Of a stretch of DNA of 64,000 nucleotides, positions 1-12,500 are shown piece after piece; position 1 is the first letter of the stretch, and each line of letters starts with the position of its first letter. Made by a program: the position numbers and the translations under genes. The stretch covers positions 1,798,001-1,862,000 of the forward strand of contig NC_085109.1 of NCBI RefSeq assembly GCF_030269925.1, read 5' to 3'. The notes under the pieces were generated by a model that did no database searches, was not told the DNA's origin, and saw only the letters and a list, made by a program, of their open reading frames with translations. This DNA is from Bombyx mori (lineage: Eukaryota; Arthropoda; Insecta; Lepidoptera; Bombycidae).

Positions 1-760
1 TTAAAAAAAGTCGGGTGTCATGTCCTATATACCACCTGTATTCCAGACATTATTTCTAAGTATTTCTTCACATCTCTCCTTAGAGTTTGAAATACTAGAA
101 TTCCTTATTATAGGTTTACACACTCGCAAAAGAACCCGTAAATTTATTCATTTTCAAAATGCCACCAGGACCGAAACACGCTATTTTCATACGGAACAAA
201 TGTAACGAGCTTTTATAGATTACGTTATGAATCACATCACATATATGATGAAATATAAATGACCTCTTATCAACTCTTCTAATCTCAAAATTCATTCATC
301 TAAATGCTCCAGGCGTTCAAACATACTAGAATTTATATTATTATATAGTGTTGTGAGTTTTCAAAACCGATAACACACTCCGATAGGTTATCTCTAAATC
401 TGAGTCAACATTGTTAAAATTTCTATACAGAATTGATTTTCTACGATTATATCCACACTGTTTGGAACGTATTTTTTTTTAATGCATTTTTATAGACGCT
501 ATTTTCAATTGCCTCTTTGGACGAGCTGAACCAACATATCGTTACGTAATGGACAAAGTTTCAATTTAAAACCTACGGAAACATTCGTACTTTCCACGAG
601 TAACAGTAATAATACAACATTTTAGCGAAAAAGAAAACAAACTTCAAAAAAGTCAAACGAGAATATAATCAATAGAGTGTTGAAGTCAAATTAAATATGC
701 GTTATTGAGGGTAGCTCAAAAAGTAGTGGTCAAATATTAATAAAATTAAATTATCTTAGA

Positions 761-979
761 CTAGCGACCCGCCCTCGCTTCGCTTCGGAAACATTAAAAC
801 ACACATGAAGCCAAAAAAATAAAATATTTTTTTTTTTTTAAAAGAAGTAGCCTATGTTCATCAGGGACAATGTCGGCTTCTAATGGAAAAAGAATTTTTC
901 AAATCGGTCCAGTAGTTTCGGAGCCTATTCAAAACAAACAAACAAACAAATCTTTCCTCTTTATAATATTAAGTATAGA
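761..979 (-). mobile_element. Helitron-like element (lepidopteran type)
   Basis: Inverted: 3' end CTAG at 761-764 next to GACCCGCCCTCGCTTCGC; the TC 5' end reads TCTATACTTAATATTATAAA on the minus strand. Confidence 0.6.
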
Positions 980-1070
980 TCAGAAACATAAGCTTTCATT
1001 TAAAAACAGTATCATTAAAATCAGTTAACCTTTTGACTGCATATAGATCACCGGTGCCTTACGGTGGACA

Positions 1071-1128
1071 GTTGTCGTGGATAAGACGTCCGGTGCACTC
1101 GTGTTGAGCGATGCACCGGTGTTCGAAT
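1071..1128 (+). repeat. Bm1 SINE head fragment
   Basis: tRNA-like head only: GTCGTGGATAAGACGTCCGG and GCACCGGTGTTCGAAT (B-box). No body. Confidence 0.6.
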
Positions 1129-2101
1129 AGAAACCATAAGTGTTAGCAGAGGACTCTAAAAGTACGGAGAACGTCCTCTCTGTATTTCTCACAAAGCAAT
1201 AAGCTGATATACCTACCTAATTATTTTTGTTTTTATTGAATTTCGTGAATAAGGTATAACCCTGAAGCATATTTACGTCCGTGCCGTTTCAACAACTCTG
1301 CGACACTGCGCCATTATATCCGATAATACTCTTGTTGCGAGTTACGTTTGCGTTGTGATGTCTCCGAGCTCCGTCTTACCTCCGGGTTGGGGTCCAATTT
1401 GGTGTCAATCGCAAAACTGATCGTACTTTATTTTTATGACAAATGCGTATTATCATTTGTAAATCGAAAAGAGCGAGTCGTGTCACCAGTGTGCTTGGTG
1501 CGAATTTTTTGACTTCTCGATCGCGTAAAAGTTAACTCTAATTTCGAGTTGGGAATTCTCTCGCTACTCCAACTTCATACAAATTAAGCATAAGCACACC
1601 GACAAATAAATGTTTGAGTAACTGACAAGTCACCGGAAGTAATTCTTGAAATTGGAACGACGGTCGGAAGTATCATTTTTATCGGAAGAAAATCGGTTTT
1701 ATCATGAAAAAATATACGGCTCTGGTTATCAGAAAATATGAATTGTTTACACTGACAGCGTGACGACAGCGTCGCGGCGTCGCGTCCGGTGCGATCTAGT
1801 GGGACCGCGTCGGTCGAGCGGTGACGACGCGACGCAGCCGTGAAGGTTAGCCGTGACGTTCCGGCTCACCTGTAGGAGATGAAATGTGAAAGACTATATA
1901 GCTCTTGTCCGCTACATAATATGGCTTCATTCAGCTTGATTCTTACAGGTCCTTGCGGATCCATCAGATCCAATAACCGTTGCATTAGACGTCTTTAGTT
2001 CTAACACTAGGAGCAGGCTCAAGGACTCCGGTAACCGTACTCTTGAACTCGATAAAGAGTTCGACGTGCTACTTAACCTAAATATCAGCCCGCTAAGTTT
2101 C

Positions 2102-2470
2102 TCGCCGGATCTTTTTTTTATTGCCTTTGTAGGCAGATGAGCATATGGCCCACCTGATGGTAAGTGGTCACCGTCAGCAATGCCAGGGGCAAAGCCAAGC
2201 CGCTGCCTACCGTTAAGTACTCTCCGTAGGCCTCGTTTGAAAAGGGACATGTCATAGCGCTCGGAAAACACCGTGGAGGGTTCTCCCAGTTGGCCGCGAT
2301 TCCGATCCGGTTGTAGATTCATTCGCGAAGCAGTTACTCTTGAGTTTGTTAGATCTCCTTTGGAGGCGCTCGGGTAGCTGTTAGCAAGTCCCACCTCATG
2401 GCTGAGCCCTTGCTCGCCCACCTGTGCTGGTGAAACTGGAAAGGCCTCCGGGCCACCAGTAATCCCTCAA
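2102..2470 (-). mobile_element. CR1-like LINE 3' end
   Basis: Inverted copy beginning TTTATTGCCTTTGTAGGCAG and containing the [19 protein letters not shown] coding remnant in the 1927-2421 minus frame. Confidence 0.7.
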
Positions 2471-3553
2471 TCATAAAAAAAGTTGGATTCTGCCACTAAG
2501 CAGTTATGCGCTCCGATTCAAAAAGGCTACTCGCATAAAATAACATTCACGCTTTGGTTACCAGAATTCTGCTGCTACTGAAATTGTAAAAATCTTGAAT
2601 CCTTGATATGTGAAGGGGTGAATCTAAAAAAAAAACAAATTTGGAAAACCAGATAAGATTATCGTTAGGTGACATGAAATTTTCACTGCATCAAACATGG
2701 TAGTTACGAAATTCCCTTTTGTATTATCAAAGCAGTTATTTATTAAAATTATTATTATTACCGATGTTCAAACTTTTGGGTTGTCTGTTGTCTTCGTCGC
2801 TTTCAAAGCTGAAAGTTTATCGAGATTTTCAACGTTTATCGACGCCTTATTAGTACAACTTCAATGACGACTTGTAATAAAAATATAACGATTTAAAAAA
2901 AAAAAAAAAGGCAGTTTATTGTGAGGTATTTGAGAACAAAAAATTTATTAAAATGTAATCTATGTAAGTACCTATTTTAACATTATGTGTATTCTATAAT
3001 TATGAGATGTTACTTTAAGGAAGATTTTTGTTTTGATTTTGTTCTTTTGTTTTTTGTTGTTGTTTGTTATTCTTTTGTTAATCTGGCACCTACCTTGCAT
3101 TATCTCTGTACCACCCTCTATGGTCGACTGGAAGAGAATGCCCATGGCATTAAGTCCGCCTGTGTACAACTTTTGTTTTGTTCATAAAGTATAAATAAAT
3201 AAATGTACAAAAGTGTACATAAAGACACCATTGCGGTTTCGAAATGCGGAGCTGCGAGTGTATTTATAGTAAAAGTTGGTGGTAAATGATATCACACTTT
3301 GTAACTTGTCATTAACAATTAACTGATTAGAATATTTTATCGTTTTTGCTCCAATTTTCGTACACTCATATCATAATCAATGAAATAAAAATAAAAAATA
3401 TAATGAATAATTAATTTCATATTCGGACTACCGAAATTACGACAGCAAAGTGTTAGAGTGGAGCTTATGTATTAGAATGGAGAGTACTAACGGTAGGCAG
3501 TTGGTTGGCTCTGCCCCTGGCATTGCTGGCATCCATTGGCTAAATTAACCACA

Positions 3554-3762
3554 CCTTGTGAGTCCGAGCGGGTAGGTACCACCGCCCTGCCTATTTCTGC
3601 CGTGAAGCAGTAATGCGTTTCGGTTTGAAAGGTAGGGCAGCCATTGCAACTATACCGAGACCTTAGAACTTATATCTCAAGTTGGGTGGCGCATGGGCTT
3701 CAGTAACCACTTAACACCAGGTGGGCTGTGAGCTCATCCACCCATCTAAGCAATAAAAAAAA
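3554..3762 (+). repeat. Bm1 SINE, 5'-truncated
   Basis: Body from CTTGTGAGTCCGAGCGGG to the A-rich tail CAATAAAAAAAA; follows a CR1-like tail fragment (3478-3540). Confidence 0.8.
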
Positions 3763-4388
3763 CACCATCAGGTGGACTGTAATCTTTTTGTGAACATACT
3801 TCATTATGCATGGTCTGTAAAGATCTGCAAATGGTGTCTGTTATTTTTTAACTGGCGACCTTATGCTGTATTGGTTAGGTGTAGTTCGGATAATAGTACA
3901 GACTAAGCTATTATAACTAAGAGGAAAACGACAAAAGCTTTGATATTTGAGTAGGTCAATCCAACTCTTGATCTTCGTTAGAAGAGTTCGGTCGTTATCT
4001 TGGTACCTGATGGTCAAGATAAAGTAAAATTATTGAATCTCCATTCGTAACTCTCGGCGTTCATGGAAATAACTCCACGATATGATATTATCTCATTATC
4101 ACGTTTATTTATATATGTCGGAGAAGCCACAATTATTAACACCATCGTCAGATATCCGTAGAGGCGAATAGAGTGGTCGAGCTTAGCAGACGTAACAGAT
4201 GATAGTTCTTAGGACGGAGGCCCCGCTCTTCAAGAAAGAAGGCTGGTTGGTAAGTGTGATGGCGTCTACGCGCCTCCATCGGCTAGGCTCTGTCGTAGCA
4301 TGAAGCTAGCCGAGTTCCGACGATACCGCGATCGTGCTGCCATCTCTCGGGAATCGTGCTGCGTTTCGTTTAGCTACTAAAGAAATTA

Positions 4389-4655
4389 TTTTTTTTCCTA
4401 CCTAAGCTGGTAGCCTTGATTGAGAGGCTATTCCAGGGTAACCTTAATAAGTAGGTGAGCTCACGGGGCTCAAACCTGACGACGTTGCTAACGCGAACCC
4501 TAGCAAGAGCCGTGCTTCGCAGAATCTACCACCGGATCGCGCGACCCACTGAGAAGATCCGGCGAGAAACTCAGTGGGCCGTGTCTGAGGGTTAATTTAC
4601 TCGTCGAGCCCTTCGTCGCAAGCGACGGGTTCGACGAGAACGATGACCGGTACAA
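4389..4655 (-). mobile_element. Jockey-like LINE 3' end fragment
   Basis: Inverted copy of the LINE tail seen at 15.6-15.8 kb: TTTTTTTTCCTACCTAAGCTG, then the ACGGGGCTCAAACC block, then CACTGAGAAGATCCGGCGAG. Confidence 0.8.
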
Positions 4656-4927
4656 ATGAATGACCATTTCCGACATATATATGCTAATTTCAGTTCAAAA
4701 CGGTTTTACGGTTTTAGGAAAGGGCTCTCAAAATCGAAATTATAATGAAAATATAATTACCTAATTAAAACTACTTTTAAAGTTGAATCTCGCGATTATT
4801 AATGACGTTATATGTATTTTATTTCGGACGTTTCGTATACTTTACAGTTTTCGTGGTCATTTTACTACATATTTACCATATTACCAGAATTTGTAGACAA
4901 CGTAGACGCTACTTGCCGGCCTAAACC

Positions 4928-5308
4928 TTGAAACTCGGATCTAAGGTCGAAGTCCCAGTTTTATATTGTAAAACCGTATACCTTTCGGAAAGTAATAATA
5001 ATCAAATTAAACAAAACAATATTAATATTGATTCGCCCCACAGAATCCATTCTTCAAACGGGACCATAATCTTGTGCGCCGCGCAAGGTCACTGGCATCG
5101 CGCGTCAGCTGATTTCAATCGTGTTACATTACGTGCCATAGAAAAAGCAATAAAACTAACTTACGAAATTTTTAGCAGCAGGAAACACGAGAATCCATCC
5201 AGTTTCTGGGCGTGCTTAATTTATAATAAAAGTGACAAAAATTCTGCAAGTAACCTCGATCTGAAGTATTGGAATATAGAAAGTAATGTAGCGATGACCT
5301 TAGAATGA
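4928..5308 (+). other. Unrecognised open frame of 126 codons
   Basis: Open stretch in AT-rich DNA with an ordinary residue mix (for example ILCAAQGHWHRASADF) and no similarity I recognise. It is not clearly part of AMD1, whose missing N-terminal residues should include a short acidic FFEG-type segment not seen here. It may be a decayed exon, part of an unknown mobile element, or chance. Confidence 0.2.
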
Positions 5309-5761
5309 GAAGGTCATATGGATGGAACGGCGAATTAACGAATTCAGGCTTTTATTTGATTTGGCCTATTAATCAAATTCTTATGCATTTCTAATAAAAA
5401 AAAGACGTGTGGTGTCGTGGGACACCGGACAGGAAATTTAGAAAATCCTTATTATAAAATTATTAATTTTAAGTTCTATTCGAGGTATAAAGAAAAGAAA
5501 ACTGGAGGTTTCGCAACAACCCACGGTCATTCGGTAACGTGCGAACTTATTGTGGTACACTTCATTCACGGTTGTTTGCATAAGAGTTAGTGTATTGCGC
5601 AAACGAACGCTCTGAGATCGTGGTCAATGAATGATAAAAAAATATGTTATTTTTTGTACGTTATTACAAAGTTAATAAAAACCTTACGTTACGGACGTTT
5701 TTTCCCGGTTAGGGTACCCCTCCGCACCGTCCCATAAGGAACTTCGTCCCAAAAAGTGAAA

Positions 5762-5992
5762 AAAAAAACCTTCCTTTTTTAATTCATAGATGGCTGCACG
5801 AGGTCGTCCTCCAACTGGTGTTAACTGGTTACTAAAACCCATAGACAAGCGAGTGCCGTCACCGATCTTGAGACGAGGCTTAATACCAAATGTGTGTGTA
5901 ACATTACAGCTGTCCCAAGCCTTCTTCCAACTCCAACCATAGCTGCTCAGTACCATAAAATAGCAGGGAGGTGGTACCCGTGCGTGGTCGAA
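5762..5992 (-). repeat. Degraded Bm1 SINE
   Basis: TGGTGTTAACTGGTTACT, CCGTCACCGATCTTGAGACG and GGTGGTACCCGTGCG remain of an inverted copy. Confidence 0.55.
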
Positions 5993-6114
5993 TATCGCTC
6001 ATATCGCTTATTGTAAACTTAGTCTTTAAAGGTATTATAAAATTGTAAATAAGTGTATAATATACTTGAAATATGTTAAGCGATGTGTGATTTAGCGTAG
6101 AATTAACATTTAAA

Positions 6115-6374
6115 TCTATATACATAAAAATTAATTGCTCTTCGTTAGTCTCGCTAAAACTCAAGAACGGCTAGGCGGCTGGACCGAAGTCCAGAGAAGG
6201 TTTAAAAGGTAGATAAATATATGAAAATGCTCGGAATTAAATAAAAATAACAATTTTGTTTTTTCTTTGATGTCGGGCGGATTCCTTTTGTGTTTGTTTT
6301 AAGTTTATTTTATACAAAAGGTTAGGTCTTTTATTTATCGATTGAGGCACTACGAAGTTTGCCGTGTCAGCTAG
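6115..6374 (+). mobile_element. Helitron-like element
   Basis: Starts TCTATATACATAAAAATTAA and ends GCCGTGTCAGCTAG followed by T. An inverted relative lies at 8025-8314. Confidence 0.6.
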
Positions 6375-6390
6375 TAATAATATAAGTATT

Positions 6391-6520
6391 AACCAACTGA
6401 CTTTCTCGCCGGATCTTCTCAGTGTTCTTCTCTTCTTAGCACTGCTCTTCTTAGGGTTAGTGCTAGGAAATTCTCTCAGATTGAGCCCGTTAGTTCGCCT
6501 ACCAGTCCGCGGAAAGCACC
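6391..6520 (+). mobile_element. Jockey-like LINE tail fragment
   Basis: ACTTTCTCGCCGGATCTTCTCAG and then TTAGTGCTAGGAAATTCTCTCAG, matching the LINE 3' region, joined directly to the end of a Helitron-like element. Confidence 0.6.
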
Positions 6521-6576
6521 CAGTTAATAGGGTTAAAAAAAAACAACTTGCGTCAATGAAACGAAATACATACGAA

Positions 6577-7140
6577 TCTATATATTAATACGTGAAGCAA
6601 AAACTTTGTATCCCTTTTTACGAAAATAGCGCGGACGGAGGAGTATGAAATTTTCCACACTTATAGAGAATATAGAGAAGAAGTGCACAATGCTAATAAT
6701 TTTTTTTAAATAATGCATAAAAGATACATTAAATCAATAAAGAAAACATTACACACACTACATATTATGTATTTGACGCACACACGCATGCATACTATTT
6801 ATTGTCAAACTTTTGTTCTTTTTTTTTTTTTTATTACTTAGATGAGTGGACGAGCTCACAGCCCACCTGGTGTTAAGTGGTTACTGGAGCCCATAGACAT
6901 CTACGACGTAAATGCGCCACCCACCTTGAGATATAAGTTCTAAGGTCTCAGTATAGTTTTGTTCTTGACGTCTGTTGTCAAATTGAGAATAGATTAAATA
7001 TTGTTTGTCTATGTTATTATTTTTCATAGTTTATTATAGAAGTATAAAATACAATCATAATAGTGTACAAACTTACAATTCCAATTAATTATAGTCGAAT
7101 TTCGACTACTGCGGGACCTCTAGTTATGATTAATAGTTCA
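6577..7140 (+). repeat. Interspersed repeat with an inverted copy near 24 kb
   Basis: TACGTGAAGCAAAAACTTTG, GCGCGGACGGAGGAGT and ATTCCAATTAATTATAGTCG recur inverted at 23940-24365. Interrupted by a Bm1 fragment. The TC-type start suggests a Helitron relative. Confidence 0.6.
6818..6960 (-). repeat. Bm1 SINE fragment
   Basis: T tract, then GATGAGTGGACGAGCTCACAGC through CTAAGGTCTCAGTATAG, inverted. Confidence 0.75.
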
Positions 7141-7410
7141 AACACAATTAAGTGTTTTTGAATTTTAAAATCTACAATGAAATTATTAGGCGTCGCCAGT
7201 CAGTTTTGTTGGGGCCTTCTGCGTGCTAGAACCGGCTCTGCCGATCGCGTCCAAATAAGTACTTCGAATAAGTACCGGACTAGTTTTCGTTCTCAAATCA
7301 AGGACTGGATGCCTGCGTATTACGTGTACAAAGTGCCCTTGCTAAAAACGCGAAAAGATTACTAGTGTGTATAATATATAATTTGTCAGGATAAAGCTAA
7401 AAAAAATTAT

Positions 7411-7660
7411 CTTACTGGTGGTAGGACCTCTTGTGAGACCGCACGGGTAGGTACCATCACCCCGCTTATTTCTGCCGTGAAGTAGTAATGCGTTTCGGTT
7501 TGAAGGGCGGTGCAGCCGTTGTAACTAATTATACTGAGACCTTGGAACTTATATCTCAGGGTGGGCGGCGCATTAACGTTTTAGATGTCGATGGGCTCCA
7601 GTAACCACTTAACACCAGGTGGGCGGTGAGCTCGTCCACCCATCTAAGCAATAAAAAAAA
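7411..7660 (+). repeat. Bm1 SINE, 5'-truncated
   Basis: ACTGGTGGTAGGACCTCTTG through CATCTAAGCAATAAAAAAAA. Confidence 0.85.
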
Positions 7661-8024
7661 TATTGGAAAATTCTTAATGAAAAACGCAACGAACCGCGTA
7701 AATCTAATGAACTAAAATATGTACGTAATTTAAAAAAAAAAATTATCATACGCTCCGAACCGGTTCTTAGATAAAAATACTGGGGCCAAGCAAAAAAAAA
7801 AAAAGATCTGGACTTTGACTAATTAAAAAAATTTATTGATATAAAGACAACAAAAACTTTTCGTGTTCACGAGATATCTCTAATGTTACGCATCCTACGT
7901 TGGGTATGATGCGGCGATGTCGGGAAGCACTACATAATTATAATAATTAAACAATGTTCACTTACAACAAAGATTAACGCGATACCAATTCGCGTTTAAA
8001 AGCCCGTTCATTATTTATTCCAAA

Positions 8025-8314
8025 CTAGCTGACCCGGCAGACTTCGTAGTGCCTCAATCGATAAATAAAAGACCCAAACTTTTGTATAAAATAAACTTAA
8101 AACAAACAAAAGGAATATGTTCGACGGGGTACAAATCAAAGGAAAAACAAAATTGTAATTTTTATTTAATTCCGAACTTTTTTCATATTTATCTACCTTT
8201 TAAACCTTCTCTGGACTTCCACAAATAATTCAAGACGAAAACTAGCCAAATCGGTCCAGCCGTTCTCGAGTTTTAGCGAGACTAACGAACAGCAATTCAT
8301 TTTTATGTATATAG
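8025..8314 (-). mobile_element. Helitron-like element
   Basis: Begins CTAGCTGACCCGGCAGACTT on the plus strand and shares its interior (CAATCGATAAATAAAAGACC) with the copy at 6115-6374 in reverse. Confidence 0.6.
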
Positions 8315-9087
8315 AAGATAGAAGATAAACTTCTCATAAACAGGTCATTGTAAATGTCGCAACAGTACATACGTATTCAATATTATTTTTTACCGTCCCT
8401 ATTTCGTCTGTATCCTGGAGCCAATAAGAATTGACCTTTGACGCCCTGTTTTATCAGGGGCAGTGCGATAATGTTACTTAAAATAAAATTATTAACAAAT
8501 ATGAAGATACTATTTATTATCTTGTTCTACTCAAACGGGAAATAGCACGTTTATTATTACAATAAAATTTAATGCAGTCGCGTCACTAGTGATTGCTTAT
8601 ATTGCACTGTCTATTACAATGTGACGTCATCTTCCTTATTGGTACCAACCCCGCTATCGGAGTTGAGGGGAAAAAGTTAAGTTTTACTCCGCGTGGTTGA
8701 AGTAGTAGCAACATAAGCTCGAGGAACTGGGATATTTAGACGTACCAGATGTACAGCTAAACTGCTTAGATGATTCTTGTTAATCGTATGAAACAACCTA
8801 GAGGGAATCTGATCAAAGAGCTGAATGGTGCGTGGCAAGGATTTTTTGAGACGCACTGTGGATAAGCGTGGTCCCGCTTAGTAGGGGTTTATGGCGTTAA
8901 TTGGGACGGTAAAAAAGATTGGGTCATCACAAATAATTCCTGAGAGCCCTCATGTATTTACCATACCACATCGTATTTGTAATTGAGTACCAAATCAGCC
9001 ATGATTATGTGAGATCTACTGTCTACGTACGACAAGTCTAATTACCATTTAAGTGTTTTTCTAAGTAGATTTTGCAAAATTTATATC

Positions 9088-9465
9088 CTAAGACGGTATG
9101 TTATGTGAAGATTGTCTTCGACAGTCATATGGGAACCGAGTGCGTATCGGACATAGCACAATAAAGGTTTCTGACCATTTGGCTGGTGTTCTGCCCACGG
9201 CGCGCTTTCCCTCTATGCGACCCGTAATTATGAGCTTCTCTAATTCATGTCTGGGAGACCGCTTGATGTGTCCGAAGAAGCTCATAACACGTTCCCGGCA
9301 GATGGAAGAGAGCCTTTTTCGGATGTCTAGCTGCCTTAGAATGAACTCGTTTAGAAGGGCTCGTGTTAACAAATTCTCTCAGGTTGAGCCAGTGAGCTCA
9401 TCTACCCATTCGAGCGTAGCTGGAATAGTCTCATAGGCTACTAGCGAATAAATAGGAGAAAAAAA
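9088..9465 (-). pseudogene. Non-LTR reverse transcriptase C-terminal remnant next to AMD1
   Basis: On the minus strand 9088-9372 reads through a segment with RERVMSFFGHIKRSPRHELE and GRIEGKRAVGRTPAKWSE, the pattern of non-LTR retrotransposon C-termini. It is joined at about 9351 to a plus-strand jockey-like tail fragment (AGGGCTCGTGTTAACAAATTC). It ends about 60 bases before the first AMD1 exon seen. Confidence 0.6.
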
Positions 9466-9525
9466 ACCAGTTCATTATTTTGTATGTATATCTATCTATA
9501 AGTAATAAACTGTTTTTGCTTTCAG

Positions 9526-12500
9526 TGAGAGCAGCATGTTTGTTTCACGAAGACGCTGGATACTGAAGACATGCGGGACGACCACCCCGCTGCGGTGCGT
9601 CCGCGCTGTGCTGGCTCTCGCACAGGACGTGGCGGGCCATTCGTGCGTGCACAACGTGTTCTACTCCAGGAGAGAATTCGCCCGTCCCGAAGTCCAGCTC
9701 AAACCGCACGACAACTTTGATTCAGAGGTCTGTACCCATTGGCCTACGCATTAAACGCATTATATTTCCTTTTTTTTATTGCTTAGATGGGTGGATGAGC
9801 ACACAGCCCACCTGGTGTTAAGTGGTTACTGGATCCCATAGACATCTACGACGTAAATGCGCCACCCACCTTGAGATATAAGTTCTAAGGTCTCAAGGAT
9901 AGTTACAACGGTTGCCCCACCCTTCAAACCGAAACGCATTACTGCTTCACGGCAGAAATAGGCAGGGTGGTGGTACCTACCCGCGCGGACTCACAAGAGG
10001 TCCTACCACCAGTAAAAACACGAGACACTGTCACTCCGAGAAAGACACACACGAGCCACTATGCCCACCGAGTTTCTCGTCGGATCTTCTCAGTGGGTCG
10101 CGAATCCGATTCGGTAGTAGATTATGCGAAGCGCTGCTCTTGCTAGGGCCAGTGTTAGCAAATTCTCTCAGGTTGAGCCCGTAAGCTCACCTACCCGTCC
10201 GGGCGTAGCTGGAATAGCCTCTCATACCTCCCGCCATCGGAGCAGAGTTCATCTAGATTATTTGGAACCGCTGCGTTCATCCACAGTGCGATTCCAGAGG
10301 TCTTTTTTGCCACGTACCATCCGGCTATGGAATGAGCTCCCCTCCACAGTGTTTCCCGAGCGCTATGACATGTCCTTCTTCAAAAGAGGCTTGTGGAGAG
10401 TACTTAGTGGTAGGCAACGATTTGGCTCTGCTCCTGGAATTGCTAAAGTCAGTTATCGCGAGAGCTCATCGACATTACAAAGTGAACGCCTTGAGCCTAA
10501 GTCCAAGCCTTGATTATGTGGCCTCACGTTTTTTATTTATTTAGCGCTTTTGGTGATGGCTGGCCCGCCTTTCAAACCGAAACGCATTACTGCAACGTGG
10601 TATATATAGGCAAATTTGGGACCAACAAGCGCGCGCTCACAAGGCTAACCAACCAGTAAATGGTTAGAGGCAGTTTAACTATTTTCAAATCACAAGCAGC
10701 CTCGTTTAATATCTCGACGACCCAATGAACTTATTACGATCTACAAAGATGAATACGATATATTTAAGTGTGGTATTATCGCTGAATAAAATAAGGAAAA
10801 TGTATGTGTGTGTGTATGTATAAATATAATGATAGTAATGAGACGTTCGAAACAATGACCTTTATCGCGAACTGTCTCATTAAACTCGCGGAATCTACGC
10901 TTGCTTTCATAAACATTCAAAGAACACACACGGGTTAGTTAGTGCGTGCGACATGATTACACAATCACTTGTTGACCCGAGATTACGAACGGTGACACAT
11001 TCGAGTGAAAATAAAAGTGTCAAATCAAACAAAAAGTGTACAAAAATAACTTATACATTCGCTGAAGCCCCAGCATAACCCCTCGATGTTGCTAATGGTG
11101 GGTAAGAGTAAAAAAAAACATAAAATTCCTTGACTGGCTGGAGTATTGAATAATCCTCATCTCGCCGATTTCTATCGATTTAATTAAGCGTAGGTAATAT
11201 TCAAACTCAAGCAACTGTCTTCAGCCGAGAATAAATAAATCCGACCACCCTCACAAAAGCTTTTTCATAAGCCAATCGGCCCAAACTCACCCCCTCGTTT
11301 TAGGATTGTTTCTCCATAATATTTCCATGTTTTTTCGGGCGGTGGATGGCATTGTATCCGTCCAATATCTGCGTTGTCGAGTACATTTCGAATCACGTTT
11401 TTATTCCATCTACAACGTAAATGCCGTCACCCACCTTGACATATGAGTTCTAAGGCCTTAGTATAGTTACAACGGCTACCCCGCCCCTCAAACCGAAAAG
11501 CATTACTGCTTCACGGCAGAAACAGGCAGGTGGTTGTACTGACCCGTGCAGACTCACAAGACGTCCTACCATTAGTAATTGCGCATATTATAATTTTGCG
11601 GGTTTGATTTTTACTACACGATGTTATTTATTCCTTCATCGTGGAAGTCAATCGTGAACATTTATTGAGTACATCGTATTTCAATAGAAAAATTGGTACT
11701 GACAGCGGGATTCGAACACTGGTGGATTGCTAGATAGATACGAATGCACCGGACGTCTTATCCTTTAGGCTACGACAACTTCAACGGTCGATGTTCAGTA
11801 AACTCTGTCTAGTAATATGAAACTATTCGCAATACCGTATTGTTTTCTTTAAGTACGACAGTACAGCTCTTGTGAATAAAGAAATCGGTGTTTTCATGAT
11901 TTTTTACGATGTATTTTAATATAAAGCAGTATAAAGCAACTGCAAATACCACATTGTCTGTCATAAAATAATCAAATCTCCCGAGTCGATGGGCAAAAGG
12001 ATTCACGACTTACTTAATTGTTACTGCAGTAGGTACCATCTCAAGGCATGAACACGTGACCGCTTGGCGGCTGAAACCTCCAAGGGATCTCGGACAGCAG
12101 CTCATACTTGTAATGACGACCTAAACGACAGCAAACCAGCGCCATTACGCATTTAGTGTAGCCCTCTATCGAATATCTTTTTCAGGTAAAACTTCTGGAT
12201 TCATTTTTCGGGGATGGGCGCGCCTATATCATGGGCCCGGAAAAAGACTGTTGGTATTTGTATACCCTGCTGCCGTTGGAAGGTGAGTGAAAGCGGAACA
12301 AGATTTTGTCTACTTTGTAAAATGGAATTTTACGTTGTATTGGTAATCGAAACCGCATTTTCAGGTACAGTGGCAGCGGTGGAGAAAGAGCAGCAGGAAG
12401 CTGAGTCGGGACGCGGGGAGCCCGACCAGACCATTGAGATTCTCATGTCCGATCTCGATCCTCAGGTCATGGACATATTTACCCGGGAACATTCCCACGA

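Larger units (their letters stand above)
1..9525. other. Repeat-rich spacer 5' of the AMD1 exons
   Basis: No convincing gene. Holds Helitron-like, Bm1, CR1-like and jockey-like fragments listed separately, a decayed half of the CTCGATCGCGTAAAAG MITE near 1490-1550, and a short CpG-rich patch at 1750-1870 that could be an old promoter. The window 4140-4380 is also relatively GC-rich and unexplained. If AMD1's first exon is in the window it should be here; I did not find it. Confidence 0.6.

Noticed and set aside
1927..2421. 164-codon minus-strand frame as a host gene
   Set aside because: It is the end of a CR1-like LINE (FKRGLRRVLNGRQR remnant) fused by chance to flanking sequence.
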